DNA of 64,000 bases, from assembly GCA_964617375.1 (NCBI GenBank), contig CAZTXQ010000008.1:10261-74260 (forward strand), in the 5' to 3' direction. The position numbers were made by a program, and so were the translations under genes. The notes below the pieces were generated by a model that worked only from the letters and a program-made list of their open reading frames with translations, ran no database searches and was not told the DNA's origin. Positions within the stretch are counted from its first letter, which is position 1. Each line of letters begins with the position of its first letter. This document shows positions 17,394 to 25,475 of this stretch, in pieces. The stretch is from Firm-13 sp964617375. GTDB lineage: Bacteria > Bacillota > Clostridia > Saccharofermentanales > Saccharofermentanaceae.

Positions 17394-18503
17394 ATGAGGA
17401 ATATTCGGATCAAAGCCAGTAAAAAAGCGACGACTTCCAAGATTGCGTCGATTCTCCCGGTTGCTGCCGTATGCCTGTTGATGACATGCCTGTTGACGGC
17501 CTGTGCGTCATCCGGTCTCAGCAAGCAGAGTGACAATAAAAAGGTTACCCCCAATACACCACTTGTTACCAACATCTATACCGCAGATCCTTCTGCGCAT
17601 GTGTTTGACGGGAAGCTCTATATATATCCGTCGCATGACACCGATACTCTTTATCCGTCCGATAATGACGGCGGTTCCTATCAGATGAACGATTATCACG
17701 TCCTTTCCATCGACAACTTTGAATCATCCTGTAAGGATCTGGACGTAGTCCTGTCACTCGCGGATATCCCGTGGGCTGAGAAGCAGCTCTGGGCTCCTGA
17801 CGCCGCCTATCTGAACGGCAAATACTATCTCTATTTCCCGGCCAAGGATAAAGACGGCATCTTCCGGATCGGAGCGGCCGTAAGTGATTCGCCCGCCGGT
17901 CCTTTCGTACCGGAAGAATCCTACATACCAGGCAGCTTCAGCATTGATCCGGCAGTCTATGTAGATGACGGCGAAGCCTATATGTTCTTCGGCGGAATCT
18001 GGGGCGGCCAGCTTGAACGCTGGGAGACCGGAACCTATGACGCTTCGGCTGAAGGACCTTCCGGGAGCGAGCCCGCGATGGGACCCATGGTTGCGAAGAT
18101 GACATCCGATATGCTGGGGTTTGAAACGACTCCGGAGCAGATTGTTATCCTCGATCAGGACGGCAATCCGATTACGGCCGACGATGAGCCGAGACGGTTT
18201 TTTGAAGCGGTCTGGGTCCATAAATATGACGGTCATTATTATCTTTCCTACTCGACGGGGACCACTCACTATCTGGTTTACGCGATGAGCGACAATCTGC
18301 TTGGACCGTATACCTACCAGGGTACAATTCTTGACCCTGTCAAGGGTTGGACGACGCACCATTCGATTGTCGAATTTGAAGGGAAATGGTATCTCTTTTA
18401 TCATGATGCCACGCTCTCGAACGGCGTTGACAGCCAGAGATGCGTTAAATACACCGAACTAAAGTATAACGAAGACGGAACCATCCAGCAGGTTAAGCCT
18501 TAA
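17394..18503 (+). CDS. GH43 family glycoside hydrolase, lipoprotein
   Basis: About 369 residues (an ATG at 17382 is an alternative; AAAGGATGG fits 17394 better). Signal peptide with lipobox LLTAC puts the enzyme on the outer face of the membrane. GH43 five-bladed propeller: ADPSAHVFDGKLYIYPSHD holds the catalytic base Asp, SIDPAVYVDD the pKa-modulating Asp, and RRFFEAVWVHKYDGHYYLSYS the acid Glu. GH43 enzymes remove arabinose or xylose from plant xylans and arabinans; the exact linkage cannot be read here. It stands alone between repeat clusters, without transporter or regulator genes. Confidence 0.85.
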   Translation: MRNIRIKASKKATTSKIASILPVAAVCLLMTCLLTACASSGLSKQSDNKKVTPNTPLVTNIYTADPSAHVFDGKLYIYPSHDTDTLYPSDNDGGSYQMNDYHVLSIDNFESSCKDLDVVLSLADIPWAEKQLWAPDAAYLNGKYYLYFPAKDKDGIFRIGAAVSDSPAGPFVPEESYIPGSFSIDPAVYVDDGEAYMFFGGIWGGQLERWETGTYDASAEGPSGSEPAMGPMVAKMTSDMLGFETTPEQIVILDQDGNPITADDEPRRFFEAVWVHKYDGHYYLSYSTGTTHYLVYAMSDNLLGPYTYQGTILDPVKGWTTHHSIVEFEGKWYLFYHDATLSNGVDSQRCVKYTELKYNEDGTIQQVKP

Positions 18504-18548
18504 GCCGAGGCCGTGGATTTTTAAGTTGCAGACACTGATAAACGAAAA

Positions 18549-18591
18549 GGGGCTGTCTTAAAACGGATCTTCGTTTGAGGCAGCTTCGTTT
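18549..18591 (+). terminator. Terminator-like hairpin of the GGCTGTCT family
   Basis: GGGCTGTCTTAAAACG pairs, with G-T pairs and one bulge, with CGTTTGAGGCAGCTT, followed by CGTTTTTGG. Related hairpins occur at 25411, 28774 and 45437. Confidence 0.6.
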
Positions 18592-18693
18592 TTGGTTGCT
18601 ATTTATACTTTGCCGATTCTTTCGCACCAGAAGTCCGGAGAAGGAGGGTCAATAAGACAATTCTGCTCATTGACCGCATGCCGAAGTATTGTG

Positions 18694-18735
18694 ATTACAC
18701 ACCAAATCAGGCATTTGGCCAAAATGGTGTGTAAT
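18694..18735. repeat. 42-bp palindromic repeat, copy 1
   Basis: ATTACACACCA and TGGTGTGTAAT bracket AATCAGGCATTTGGCCAAAA. Flanks (CTCATTGACCGCATGC before, CATTAACAAATAAATG after) are also partly shared with the copy at 18863, giving a repeat of about 90 bp. Confidence 0.7.
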
Positions 18736-18862
18736 CATTAACAAATAAATGCGATTCCGCTCATAGATGCATATACTATAAGGCCGAAATCGTTGACTAT
18801 GTAGGTAGTCATTGATGAAAAAACACATATCTGTTCATTGACATGCATATCGTAACACAAAA

Positions 18863-18904
18863 TTTACACACCAAATCAGGCATTTGACTGAAATGGTGTG
18901 TAAA
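18863..18904. repeat. 42-bp palindromic repeat, copy 2
   Basis: TTTACACACCA and TGGTGTGTAAA bracket AATCAGGCATTTGACTGAAA, 169 bp from copy 1. The outermost base pair is switched (A-T in copy 1, T-A here), preserving the stem. Confidence 0.7.
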
Positions 18905-18956
18905 CATTGATAAATGATGTATTTTCAACCCTTCATTCTAAATTCCCTTTATCAGC

Positions 18957-19098
18957 ACCGTCGCGAGGGGGACATATAGAGGTAATCGTCGAATGGGAAC
19001 CGTCGCGAGGGGGACGTATAAAGGTAATCGTCGAATGGGAACCGTCGCGAGAGGGACGTATAGAGGTAATCGTCGAATGGGAACCGCCGCGAGGAGCT
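18957..19098. repeat. 42-bp tandem repeat, three units plus a partial
   Basis: Units start at ACCG 18957, 18999, 19041 and a partial one at 19083; each reads ACCGTCGCGAGGGGGACRTA, then TAGAGGTAATCGTCGAATGG-GA. Because 42 is divisible by three, both strands show 14-residue repeats in open frames, but there is no convincing start or ribosome site. It ends 50 bp before the promoter of the next gene. Confidence 0.8.
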
Positions 19099-19150
19099 GT
19101 TTGAGACAACACTTTTCTTCTAGAAAATATACGATGCTCGTAATAAATAG

Positions 19151-19179
19151 TTGAACAAATAGTACGAAGGTCGTACAAT
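19151..19179 (+). promoter_or_regulatory. marR promoter with overlapping palindromic operator
   Basis: TTGAAC (19151-19156), 17-bp spacer, TACAAT (19174-19179). A perfect palindrome GTACGA-AGG-TCGTAC (19162-19176) covers the spacer and enters the -10 box, as expected for autorepression by the MarR protein. Confidence 0.7.
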
Positions 19180-19203
19180 ATAGGAGAAGGGGAGGATGCG
19201 ATT

Positions 19204-19686
19204 ATGAAGAGTCCTGTTACGAAGGAAGAACTTACACGGTTTGACGGCTTATACCATAGACTGATCGGAACGAATCTCAGCTCGGAAGTCGAATATCCCG
19301 ATGAACTGAAGAGCCTTGCCGCAACGGACATCTCCGTGTTGAGCCTGGCTTGCGGCGATCCGCAGATTATGATCCGGGAAATAGCCGATCGTCTTAAGAT
19401 CCCGAACAGTACTTTGACGAGCGCAATCAACCGTCTCGAAAAGGCGGGTCTGGCCGAACGTGTCATCAGCCGGCGTGACAGACGCTCCTTTTCCCTTACT
19501 ATCACAGAGAAGGGGCGCGCCGTACAGCAAATGCATCTGGATTTTGAGAAGGAATTCTTCGGCTTGATCTTAAGCAGGCTTCCGTCATCCCGCGAAAGAA
19601 CCGATCTGATGAACCTGATCGAGACAATCCTGAACGACGGCCGAACGACAGACGGCAGGGAAGAGTTTTATGATGAGAATCTGTGA
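19204..19686 (+). CDS. MarR-family transcriptional regulator
   Basis: A 160-residue regulator behind AGGAGAAGGGGAGGATGCGATT. Winged-helix core: IMIREIADRLKIPNSTLTSAINRLEKAGLAERV followed by the wing RRDRRSFSLTITEKGRAV. The next gene starts inside its last codons (17-nt overlap), so the alpha/beta hydrolase is almost certainly co-transcribed and controlled by it through the palindrome at 19162. The inducer is unknown. Confidence 0.85.
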   Translation: MKSPVTKEELTRFDGLYHRLIGTNLSSEVEYPDELKSLAATDISVLSLACGDPQIMIREIADRLKIPNSTLTSAINRLEKAGLAERVISRRDRRSFSLTITEKGRAVQQMHLDFEKEFFGLILSRLPSSRERTDLMNLIETILNDGRTTDGREEFYDENL

Positions 19687-20587
19687 CATCGGAACCGCGA
19701 AACTCGCCTATCAATACACCGGCGAAGGCGAGGTAACCTTTGTAATCGATACGGCCCTGGGGACATGCTCCGCGGAATGGCGGCATATAGCCCGGACTCT
19801 CGAGCTGTATGGCAGAGTACTTGTGTATGACCGGGCGGGATACGGTCAAAGCACAGGGTCCAGCCTGGAAAGAACGCCCCGGAATATCGCGGATGAGCTT
19901 AAGCGGCTTCTTGACTTCTTAAATATTGAGAGAAATATCGTAGTGATCGGTCATTCGCAGGGCGGGCTTTATGCCGTTCAATTTGCTCTTGCGTATTCCG
20001 GATCTGTATGCGGATTGATCCTTTTGGATCCGGCAACACCCTACGATGACGAGTTTAAGAAGGTACTTACAAAAGAGGAATACAGGCAAAGCGGAGTTGA
20101 TAAGACCGGCTCGCTGAAAGTCGCCCGATGGATCACCGGAGCCGGACTGGGATTCACCCTGCGGCCGCTTCTCCAGAAAGGCATTCCGTTCTATTACCAC
20201 GAATTTGATTCCGAGACAAAGGAATATCTTCTCCGGAACTTATGCCGCAAAGAGACGTACAAGACTGCATTGGCGGAGTACTCCTTTTCACACAGCAGTG
20301 CCGATACAAAGGACATTGCCGACGCGGTGTCGGATGGGGCCCTTGCGGACATGCCGATAAAACTCCTTACACACTCCTCTCAAATCTATACCGAAGAACT
20401 GATGCGGTACGGCGGCATGCATGGAGATGTCGCGGAAAAGGTCGAATCCCTTTGGCAGGGAATCATGAGCAAATACACGCATCTCTCAGAAAGATGCGAG
20501 CATATTACGGCCGAAAAAAGCGGGCATTACATTCACCTGACAGACGTAGAGCTTCTTCTGAATATCGCGAAAAGTTTCTGCCAATGA
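19670..20587 (+). CDS. Alpha/beta hydrolase
   Basis: A 305-residue hydrolase overlapping the end of marR. Alpha/beta fold with DRAGYGQSTGSS, the nucleophile elbow GHSQGG (Ser near residue 97), DPATPYDDEF, and a late KSGHYIHL supplying the catalytic His. Such enzymes cleave esters or amides; the substrate cannot be told. Coupling to a MarR regulator suggests that it detoxifies an organic compound sensed by the regulator. It could start at the second ATG (19673). Confidence 0.8.
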   Translation: MMRICDIGTAKLAYQYTGEGEVTFVIDTALGTCSAEWRHIARTLELYGRVLVYDRAGYGQSTGSSLERTPRNIADELKRLLDFLNIERNIVVIGHSQGGLYAVQFALAYSGSVCGLILLDPATPYDDEFKKVLTKEEYRQSGVDKTGSLKVARWITGAGLGFTLRPLLQKGIPFYYHEFDSETKEYLLRNLCRKETYKTALAEYSFSHSSADTKDIADAVSDGALADMPIKLLTHSSQIYTEELMRYGGMHGDVAEKVESLWQGIMSKYTHLSERCEHITAEKSGHYIHLTDVELLLNIAKSFCQ

Positions 20588-20668
20588 ATAGATATCATGA
20601 ACGAGGACGGATCCGTTCAGAAGAGCTGAAAGCAGAAGTCTCTTTTACGCCGTCGTTGTAAGATGGAA

Positions 20669-20720
20669 AAGAGGCTCTCCCAATCCGCTTATTATAAGCA
20701 AATGGAGAGAGCCTCTTAAA
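20669..20720. terminator. Bidirectional terminator hairpin
   Basis: AAGAGGCTCTC (20669-20679) pairs with GAGAGCCTCTT (20707-20717) between convergent genes. The T-run is better on the minus strand, for the exporter gene ending at 20750. Confidence 0.65.
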
Positions 20721-20749
20721 CAAGACTTTGTTTGTCGCAGACTGAGTTA

Positions 20750-23041
20750 TTAACTTTTGGAAACCGGCGTTGCTTTCTTCTTGCGATAGAAAGCAAGGAT
20801 AACGAGTGCCGCAGCCGAAGAGATGGTAACGGTAAGATATACCTGCTTATATCCCGTGTTCATGGTCGTCTGGAACTCGGTCTCAACCGGAAGTCTTCTG
20901 TTTTCAATCTCGGCAAGATAGTTATCTTTTGCCGTCTCGAAAGCGCCGGGAATAGCATCTTTGAGGGCTGTCATTTTATCCGTCGTGTCCGTCATTTCAG
21001 CAAGAGCAGCATTCATTCCGTCGAGACCTTGCTTCATATGGTCCCGGCTGGTTTTGCTCTCATCAAGTTTGCCTTTAAGCTCGTCGATGGAAGCCTGTGT
21101 AGCCGTGATCAGTTTGTTGAGATCGTCAACGGTTTTGACAGCCGCAAGCTGGTCAAGAGTTTCCTGAGGGATAAAGCTCTTGGCCTGATCGGGAATCATG
21201 CTCACGATATCGATCGGTTGGGAGGAACCTGCAGGCATCGCGGAGAGCGCATCACTCATGGTTTCGAGCTGTGTTAGGAGAGTCTCCGAGGTGGAAAGAC
21301 CTGTTTCCATTCCCTTGATTCCTTCGGAAATGCCGTCATATCCGCTTTGCAGCTCGGTAGTGCTGGCGGTCAGCTCATCCTTGCCGGAATTTACAGCGGT
21401 GATGCCGCTGTCCAATCCGGTCGTAATTTTAGCGATGACATCCGGTGTCATGGTCTTAAACATACTTTCTGCCATGACTTTGCAGTTGGGAACGATCGTC
21501 GTGACATCCGAACTCTGAAGCAGCGCCAGTATTTCAGCCGGCATTTCAAATCCGTCATTGGACTCCATGCTGATTTTGATGGTCTGCATACTCGTCAGAT
21601 CGGGAATGTTCATATCGGCAAATTGATCCTTCGTCTCCGGGTTTGTCTTCATTTCGTTTATCTTGTCCGTCAGCTCCTGCGCATAGGGAAGCTCCGGCAG
21701 ACTCACCTCAGAGGGGAGCAGCTTCATTACCTTTGGCTGCACGGCCATTCCTGCATGTGCGATAAATCCGATCATAATGGCCGGGGCAATTGCGGTTCCG
21801 ATCGAGCGGATCAGCGAAAGTGTCGCAAGAGCGGAGTTCGACTCTTCCGGCTTTGTGTTGTCGAGCATCATGTAATTGAGAGGAGTTCCCATCGTAAAGC
21901 CGATGCCCAGGCCGATCAGGATCAGGCTGATCACGACCGTCAGCATGCTCGGGTAATTGGCCGTCACCAGAATAAGAAACAGAGATCCGATGACAGATAC
22001 CAGGAATCCGAAGCCGAGAACAATTTTCACTCCGATTTTGTCGATGAGTTTTCCGGAGAAAGGGGCACCGACACCGGCGAAGAGCCCCAGAATCAGTACG
22101 AAATAGCCGCCGTTTCCGGATGTGATCTTGAGCGCGTTTTCAGCGAATTGCGGCACAAAGATCATGCCCATGATGATCACGCCGGTTATCATGGATAAGA
22201 TAAGTGTGATAATAATCTGAGTGTTCTTGAAATAGGACAGATTGATAACCGGGTCTTCCACTTTCTTTTCCACAAGAATAAACAGCGGAAGAAGAGCAAT
22301 AAATACAAGAAGGAAAGGGTAGACGGAAGTGCTTACAATCGTGCTTCCAAAAGCAAAGAAATCGATGTTCTTAAGTCCGTACAGAAGGCAAAGAACCATT
22401 ACGGTAAGGATGGTGATACCGCCGATATCGATCTTTTTGACCGTTTCCGCCTTCGTATTCGGCAGCGACACAAATCCCGCGATCAGAATGAAAAGTGTGA
22501 TCGGGATGTTGACATAGAAAATGAACTGCCAGTTGCTGATACCGAAAAGGTCAATAATGGCACTGCCGGCCGACGCGCCAAAGATATTCGCAATGCCGTA
22601 GACGCCTCCGACAAGACCCAGCGCCATGCCTCTTTTTTCTTTGGGAAAAGTTGTGCCGAATTCAGCAGTTGCTACAGGAAGAATTCCGCCGCCGCCGATG
22701 GCCTGTACGGCACGTGCGGCAAGAAGGACGGGAAAACTCGCAAAGCCCTGCGACAGGCCGCAGAAGAGGGATCCCAAACCGAATAGGAAAATGCTGGTAA
22801 GGTAAATGTATTTGCGGCCGAAACGGTCGGCAAGCTTGCCCATGATCGGAATGCTGGCGGCATAGGCAAGGGTGTAAATGGTGATCATCCATATTCCTGT
22901 CTTATCATCGACACCCAAATTGTTCTGAATGATGGTACGGGCCGGTGTTACAATTCCCGTATCAATGGCCCCCATAAAAATACCCAGTAGGTATACGGCC
23001 ATGATTAAGCCGTATTTGTTATTTTTCAATCCGGTTTCCAT
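20750..23041 (-). CDS. DHA2-type MFS exporter with large extracellular insert
   Basis: A 763-residue drug:H+ antiporter. The start METGLKNNKYG at 23041 follows AAGGGGGGAAAGA; an upstream extension would overlap marR. Thirteen helices of a DHA2 transporter are clear (GAIDTGIVTPART; GKLADRFGRKYIYL), the usual total being 14 in about 480-520 residues. Here about 270 residues rich in Ser, Thr, Asp and Leu heptads (SGYDGISEGIKGMETGLSTS, LDGMNAALAEM) lie before the last helix (VYLTVTISSAAALVILAFY). This coiled-coil domain would sit outside the cell and resembles the YhgE/Pip-type coiled regions. The marR 17 bp upstream on the same strand suggests substrate-induced control. Confidence 0.85.
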   Translation of the reverse strand: METGLKNNKYGLIMAVYLLGIFMGAIDTGIVTPARTIIQNNLGVDDKTGIWMITIYTLAYAASIPIMGKLADRFGRKYIYLTSIFLFGLGSLFCGLSQGFASFPVLLAARAVQAIGGGGILPVATAEFGTTFPKEKRGMALGLVGGVYGIANIFGASAGSAIIDLFGISNWQFIFYVNIPITLFILIAGFVSLPNTKAETVKKIDIGGITILTVMVLCLLYGLKNIDFFAFGSTIVSTSVYPFLLVFIALLPLFILVEKKVEDPVINLSYFKNTQIIITLILSMITGVIIMGMIFVPQFAENALKITSGNGGYFVLILGLFAGVGAPFSGKLIDKIGVKIVLGFGFLVSVIGSLFLILVTANYPSMLTVVISLILIGLGIGFTMGTPLNYMMLDNTKPEESNSALATLSLIRSIGTAIAPAIMIGFIAHAGMAVQPKVMKLLPSEVSLPELPYAQELTDKINEMKTNPETKDQFADMNIPDLTSMQTIKISMESNDGFEMPAEILALLQSSDVTTIVPNCKVMAESMFKTMTPDVIAKITTGLDSGITAVNSGKDELTASTTELQSGYDGISEGIKGMETGLSTSETLLTQLETMSDALSAMPAGSSQPIDIVSMIPDQAKSFIPQETLDQLAAVKTVDDLNKLITATQASIDELKGKLDESKTSRDHMKQGLDGMNAALAEMTDTTDKMTALKDAIPGAFETAKDNYLAEIENRRLPVETEFQTTMNTGYKQVYLTVTISSAAALVILAFYRKKKATPVSKS

Positions 23042-23058
23042 TCTTTCCCCCCTTATCT

Positions 23059-23475
23059 TTATTCGACTGCCTTGATGGCGTTGGCTGCCATCATGCTCAC
23101 TACTTTTTGTGCCGTTTCCAATTCCTGCGGACTGATCCCCTGAAAAACGATCTTGTTCCATTCCTCGAGACTTGCACTCATTACGGCTATAATCCCCTTT
23201 CCCTTAACGGAAATCGACAGGATTTTCTCGCGCTTATCATCGGGATTCTCGTGTCTTTCAACAAATCCCTTTTCTTCGAGCCTGTTTGCCGTTTTCGCAA
23301 TGGCACCTTTGTCGATCATATAGAATTTGGCGATTGTATCCTGATTGACAGGACCGTGTTCGTTCAGATACATCAATATGATCTGTTCGGGAAAACCGAC
23401 ATCGTAATCAGCGCCTTTTCTTTCGCAGAAAATGCGGCTGTAACGGACAATGATGGAGAAATGATTCATGATCAT
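23059..23475 (-). CDS. MarR-family repressor of the exporter
   Basis: A 138-residue regulator. The start at 23475 (MIMNHFSII) is chosen because GGAGGG lies 8 nt upstream; a longer frame has none. Winged helix: VNQDTIAKFYMIDKGAIAKTANRLEEKGFVERH, wing DDKREKILSISVKGKG. It precedes the exporter gene by 17 bp on the same strand, so the pair is probably one transcript under the GTTGC repeats upstream. Confidence 0.87.
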   Translation of the reverse strand: MIMNHFSIIVRYSRIFCERKGADYDVGFPEQIILMYLNEHGPVNQDTIAKFYMIDKGAIAKTANRLEEKGFVERHENPDDKREKILSISVKGKGIIAVMSASLEEWNKIVFQGISPQELETAQKVVSMMAANAIKAVE

Positions 23476-23503
23476 ACGAACTGCCCTCCAAAGAAAAAAA
23501 ATA

Positions 23504-23526
23504 GTTGCCGATGCAACTGATGCAAC
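23504..23526 (-). promoter_or_regulatory. Putative MarR operator
   Basis: On the coding strand: GTTGCATCA GTTGCATCG GCAAC. Two 8-bp direct repeats 9 bp apart, the second forming a palindrome GTTGC-N4-GCAAC, about 30 bp upstream of the start. No clean -35/-10 pair is visible. Confidence 0.5.
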
Positions 23527-23581
23527 GACAACCAAAATATCATGCTGAATAGCGGAAGTCAATCGAAATTTATCCTATCTC

Positions 23582-25123
23582 TTATGCCTCCACATATCTC
23601 GGCAGAAGAATACTCGGATACACTTTGGACAATGGCGCATACGTCATCTTGAAAATGTCTTCCGCAATTACATAGACATCCTTAGGATTATCCTTATGAA
23701 CGGCAAGATAGTCGCCGGGTTTCCCTAGCATGTAGTAGTCGGGATCCCAGGACGTGAACACCTTGGCCATACGTTCCAGCGGCATAGCATAGATCAAAGT
23801 CGCTTCGGATGGGATACAGCTTTTCGCAAACTTTGTGAGCTTAATGGATTCCTGCGTCTGTGATAAACGAATACTCGGTTCATACTCAAAATTGCATATA
23901 AAGGGTTCATCGAGGGCTTCGTACCGCTTCTTAAAGGTCGACCGCTTCATAGGATATACTTCCCCCACGATACCGATCATGATATAGATATCTTCGGAGG
24001 CGCGAATCTTGATATCGCCCTCGAGGGTACGAATGGTCGCGAAAGTGCCATCGGCCAGAACATCCGTACTGCGGACGTATCCGATCGGCAGTTTCTCTTT
24101 TTGGAAAATATCCATTTCGGAAAGGTTGGGGGTAAAAGCTGAGGCATAGACAATATCGTAGCTGTCAAAATACTTAAGGATCCGGTCGCGGAAGAATTCG
24201 TGATCCGAGCGGGACTTGCTGATTACACGAACGGCTTCCTCGCGAAGGAAACCGCCGGCTTTCTCGTAATGGCCGCCGCCCGAACCAATGCCTTCGGACA
24301 AGGACTGGGCCATCTCGCCGGCGTGAATCTCCTTGATGCAGCTTCTGACCGAAAACTTTATTCCGAACGGAAGGCGGCAGTAAACGAGGCACGAATCAAG
24401 CAAATCAACCTGCAGCAGCATGTCGCCGATAAATCCCAGAATATTCGGATCGCAGGGCTTGGCCTCGGCGATCCCGATCCGGTGCTTCACATCAAATACG
24501 GCCATGGAAAGGGCCTCGCCGGCGATCGTGATATCCGAAGCCGAAAGGTTCGCGTTTCGCAGGGAAGTCAGGATGCTCTTGTTGTACATTAAGTCGTCCC
24601 GAAGGTCCATGTCGGCCGGGTGGACGATCTCGGACAGACTGTTCGTGTCCGAGTACAGCCCGTAGTACAGAGCGGTTGCCACTTTCAAATCATCGTTGGC
24701 GTCAAGTCCGTAATCACGAAGCAGCTGATAAACGAGACTCGAGCAGCTGCCGTAGGAACTGCGAATCTCGGAATAATCGAATTTACCGGGACCGAGCGGA
24801 TGGTGGTCGATCACCGCAATCCGTTTCGCGGGAAGGCGAGTCACATTGCCTTCGCCATACTGGCAGTCAACCGTAATGAGAAGATCAGGCGCGGAGTGGA
24901 GCTCGTCGACATGAACAAGCGGGATCTCTAGCTTTTCGAGCATCATCAGAATATTCAGCTTTTGAATGATATATTTACCTGAATAGACCAGATGGACTTT
25001 CCTGCGTCTATCCGACGAAAACGCCCTGTATAGAGCAAATCCCGACGCGATTGCATCCGGATCCGGATTGTCATGGCATTGAATTACGATATTGCGGTAC
25101 GAACAGAGATCTGACAATCTCAC
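23582..25123 (-). CDS. DHH/DHHA1-family phosphoesterase
   Basis: A 513-residue cytoplasmic phosphoesterase. All DHH metal motifs are present: HDNPDPDAIASG (about 17-28), TVDCQYGE, IDHHPLG (about 105-111) and GLYSDTNSLS; the DHHA1 substrate-binding motif GSGGGHYEKAGG follows near 275. Relatives degrade nanoRNA, pAp or cyclic dinucleotides. About 180 further C-terminal residues (PGDYLAVHKDNPKDVYVIAE) are not part of the basic fold. It stands alone, with its own start 15-20 nt after GGGGGGCTCTTCTG. Which substrate it takes is not clear. Confidence 0.85.
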   Translation of the reverse strand: MRLSDLCSYRNIVIQCHDNPDPDAIASGFALYRAFSSDRRRKVHLVYSGKYIIQKLNILMMLEKLEIPLVHVDELHSAPDLLITVDCQYGEGNVTRLPAKRIAVIDHHPLGPGKFDYSEIRSSYGSCSSLVYQLLRDYGLDANDDLKVATALYYGLYSDTNSLSEIVHPADMDLRDDLMYNKSILTSLRNANLSASDITIAGEALSMAVFDVKHRIGIAEAKPCDPNILGFIGDMLLQVDLLDSCLVYCRLPFGIKFSVRSCIKEIHAGEMAQSLSEGIGSGGGHYEKAGGFLREEAVRVISKSRSDHEFFRDRILKYFDSYDIVYASAFTPNLSEMDIFQKEKLPIGYVRSTDVLADGTFATIRTLEGDIKIRASEDIYIMIGIVGEVYPMKRSTFKKRYEALDEPFICNFEYEPSIRLSQTQESIKLTKFAKSCIPSEATLIYAMPLERMAKVFTSWDPDYYMLGKPGDYLAVHKDNPKDVYVIAEDIFKMTYAPLSKVYPSILLPRYVEA

Positions 25124-25286
25124 AGAAGAGCCCCCCTTCTTTGGCTTTATTTTATCACAAAAATATAGGAATGATTTGTACTGCTCTTTACAATTTCAAG
25201 GAGAATCATGAAGAAGTATTTCACTTTGCGACAGGCATATTTCGCATTCCGCAGCTGCTTCGAATGACCGCTATAGAAAAGCATAA

Positions 25287-25336
25287 GAAAAGACAGAACA
25301 GAGTAAGCCGTGCGGGCATACCTGATTCTGTCTTTT
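25287..25336. terminator. Hairpin between DHH and ABC genes
   Basis: AAAAGACAGAA (25287-25297 region) pairs with TTCTGTCTTTT (25325-25335) around a 27-nt loop, with a T-run on the plus strand. No plus-strand gene lies just upstream, so its role is open: a relic or the end of an unseen small RNA. The rest of 25124-25410 shows no gene. Confidence 0.5.
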
Positions 25337-25410
25337 TACTTCTCATCTCGAACAATACAGGTACTCTGCAATAACGAAGCCGCAAACAGTTGAGGCATTT
25401 TTCGAACAGT

Positions 25411-25449
25411 AAAAAAGGGGCTGTCTAAAACTGAAGTGAGACAGCCCCC
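25411..25449 (-). terminator. Terminator of the ABC exporter operon
   Basis: GGGGCTGTCT (25417-25426) pairs with AGACAGCCCC (25439-25448). On the minus strand the stem is followed by TTTTTT, directly after the permease gene. Member of the dispersed GGCTGTCT hairpins. Confidence 0.8.
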
Positions 25450-25475
25450 TTTCATGTTCAACAGATGATTTCAAA

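Noticed and set aside
16957..19098. CRISPR array
   Set aside because: Repeats are contiguous or have repeated spacers, with no unique 30-40 bp spacers and no cas genes.
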